Shown here: positions 63,296-64,000 of the stretch, in pieces
Position numbering within the stretch: position 1 is the first letter of the stretch
Layout of the letters: each line of letters begins with the position of its first letter
Source of the DNA: Halorubrum salinum
GTDB taxonomy: Archaea; Halobacteriota; Halobacteria; Halobacteriales; Haloferacaceae
Assembly: GCF_024494575.1 (NCBI RefSeq)
Contig: NZ_JANHDO010000003.1
Location: 1 to 64,000, forward strand
DNA: 64,000 nt
Direction: 5' to 3'
The notes under the pieces: model-generated
Database searches by the model: none
Told to the model about the DNA's origin: nothing
Seen by the model: the letters and a program-made list of their open reading frames with translations, nothing else
Position numbers and translations under genes: made by a program

Positions 63296-64000
63296 ATGCC
63301 AACTGTAACAGACGCTCTCGGCGGCCGGGTGATCGACGCGCTCGGCGCGCAGCTCAGACGGGTCATGGAGTTCGCCGACGAGACGGAACCCCCCGCGCTG
63401 GCGATCATCTCCGCGATGACGCTGTCGCTTCTGGCCACGCTCGTCGGGTTCCTCGCCGTCTCCGACCTCACCATCGTTCCCTTCTCCGTCTTCCTCGCCG
63501 CCGCGGGGATCGGCTGGTTCCGGTATCAGGAGGAGACCGCGTACACGATCGCGCTGATGATGACGGTGTCGACGATCCTCATCCTCGGCCTGATCATCGT
63601 GTTCATCTTCCGGGAGTCGATCCCGGTGATCCGGTACGAGAGCGCGACGGTGTTCGGGATCACGGTCCCGGGGATCCGGATGTTCATCCAGCCTGAGTGG
63701 GACGCCGTCTCGCCGCCGATCCGGTACTCGATGGTGCCGATGATCCACGGGACGGTGATGGTCACGCTCATCGCGTCGGCCGTCGCCGCGCCCCTCGGCG
63801 TCTCCGCGGCGCTCTTCCTCTCGGAGATCGCCCCCGCGACCGTCCGCGAGGTCGTCAAGCCCGGCGTCGAGATCCTCGCCGGGATCCCCTCGATCGTCTA
63901 CGGGTTCATCGGGTTCACCGTGCTCGGCCCGTGGGCTTCCGACCAGTTCCGGACGACCGGGCAGGGGTCGTACCTGTTCGTCGGCATCGTCGTCGGGCTG
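63296..64000 (+). CDS. pstC: Phosphate ABC transporter permease PstC (5' part)
   Basis: The first 235 codons are in the window and the frame is still open at its end. The protein has a cytoplasmic helix with two early membrane segments (ALAIISAMTLSLLATLVGFLA and IALMMTVSTILILGLIIVFIF), then a periplasmic-side loop, and the PstC marks IHGTVMVTLIASAVAAPLGVSAALFLSEIA and VEILAGIPSIVYGFIGFTVLG. The start is the ATG at 63296. pstA, pstB and phoU are expected downstream outside the window. Confidence 0.93.
   Translation, partial: MPTVTDALGGRVIDALGAQLRRVMEFADETEPPALAIISAMTLSLLATLVGFLAVSDLTIVPFSVFLAAAGIGWFRYQEETAYTIALMMTVSTILILGLIIVFIFRESIPVIRYESATVFGITVPGIRMFIQPEWDAVSPPIRYSMVPMIHGTVMVTLIASAVAAPLGVSAALFLSEIAPATVREVVKPGVEILAGIPSIVYGFIGFTVLGPWASDQFRTTGQGSYLFVGIVVGL

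Noticed and set aside
1-64000. Replication origin, insertion sequences or prophage
   Set aside because: No orc1/cdc6 gene, transposase, integrase, terminal inverted repeats or phage structural genes are visible.

Overview
This window is chromosomal DNA of a haloarchaeon. The evidence is very high GC (AT-rich only at promoters), strongly acidic proteins, archaeal information-processing genes (TFB, RfcL, RNA polymerase subunits D, N and K, L18e, Cbf5), twin-arginine lipoproteins, a type IV pilin with a PibD-type signal, and TATA boxes 20-35 nt upstream of leaderless starts. The gene set and codon style resemble Halorubrum or a close relative, but the genus is only a guess.

Regions. (1) 1-340: end of an rRNA operon, with a tRNA-like leader element, 5S rRNA and a hairpin/T-tract terminator. 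(2) 0.4-8 kb: a histidine kinase, SRPBCC protein, OGG1-type glycosylase, UPF0212, UPF0058, a zinc-finger microprotein, a TFB and an MscS channel. (3) 7.9-17.6 kb: an alpha-glucan block with a GH13 amylase, GH77 MalQ and a divergent 1583-residue protein holding two complete GH15 units, plus a cation exchanger 4 nt downstream of malQ. (4) 17.6-29 kb: a MutS-like ATPase with an N-terminal HhH, a TauE/SafE transporter with a 54-residue companion, the overlapping proCBA operon, a small glycan cluster (GT4, alkaline-phosphatase-fold protein, UPF0104) and asd. (5) 29-46 kb: transport and signalling, including NhaC, an RND permease abutting a COG1361 protein, MFS, two histidine kinases, tRNA-His with a nearby tRNA-like fragment, CtaA and a four-gene polar amino-acid ABC operon. 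(6) 46-53 kb: rfcL, a possible domesticated LAGLIDADG-type HTH protein, an AT-richer pilin locus next to tRNA-Pro, cbf5, cmk and a zinc-type MDR dehydrogenase. (7) 53.2-59.5 kb: two information operons, tRNA-Ser-S13-S4-S11-rpoD and tRNA-Leu-L18e-L13-S9-rpoN-rpoK-eno-S2. (8) 59.5-64 kb: DUF4870 and short MscS genes, a coiled-coil protein, then pstS and the start of pstC running off the window.

Most genes are ordinary core haloarchaeal genes. I see no CRISPR array, intact insertion sequence, prophage or Orc1/Cdc6 origin. The items most worth a second look are the double GH15 protein, the HhH-MutS ATPase, the LAGLIDADG-like regulator, the tRNA-like element before 5S, the palindromes over or near promoters (mutS-like gene, pstS), and small decayed fragments near tRNA-His, tRNA-Pro and after nhaC. 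No system that is clearly new to science can be proven from sequence alone.
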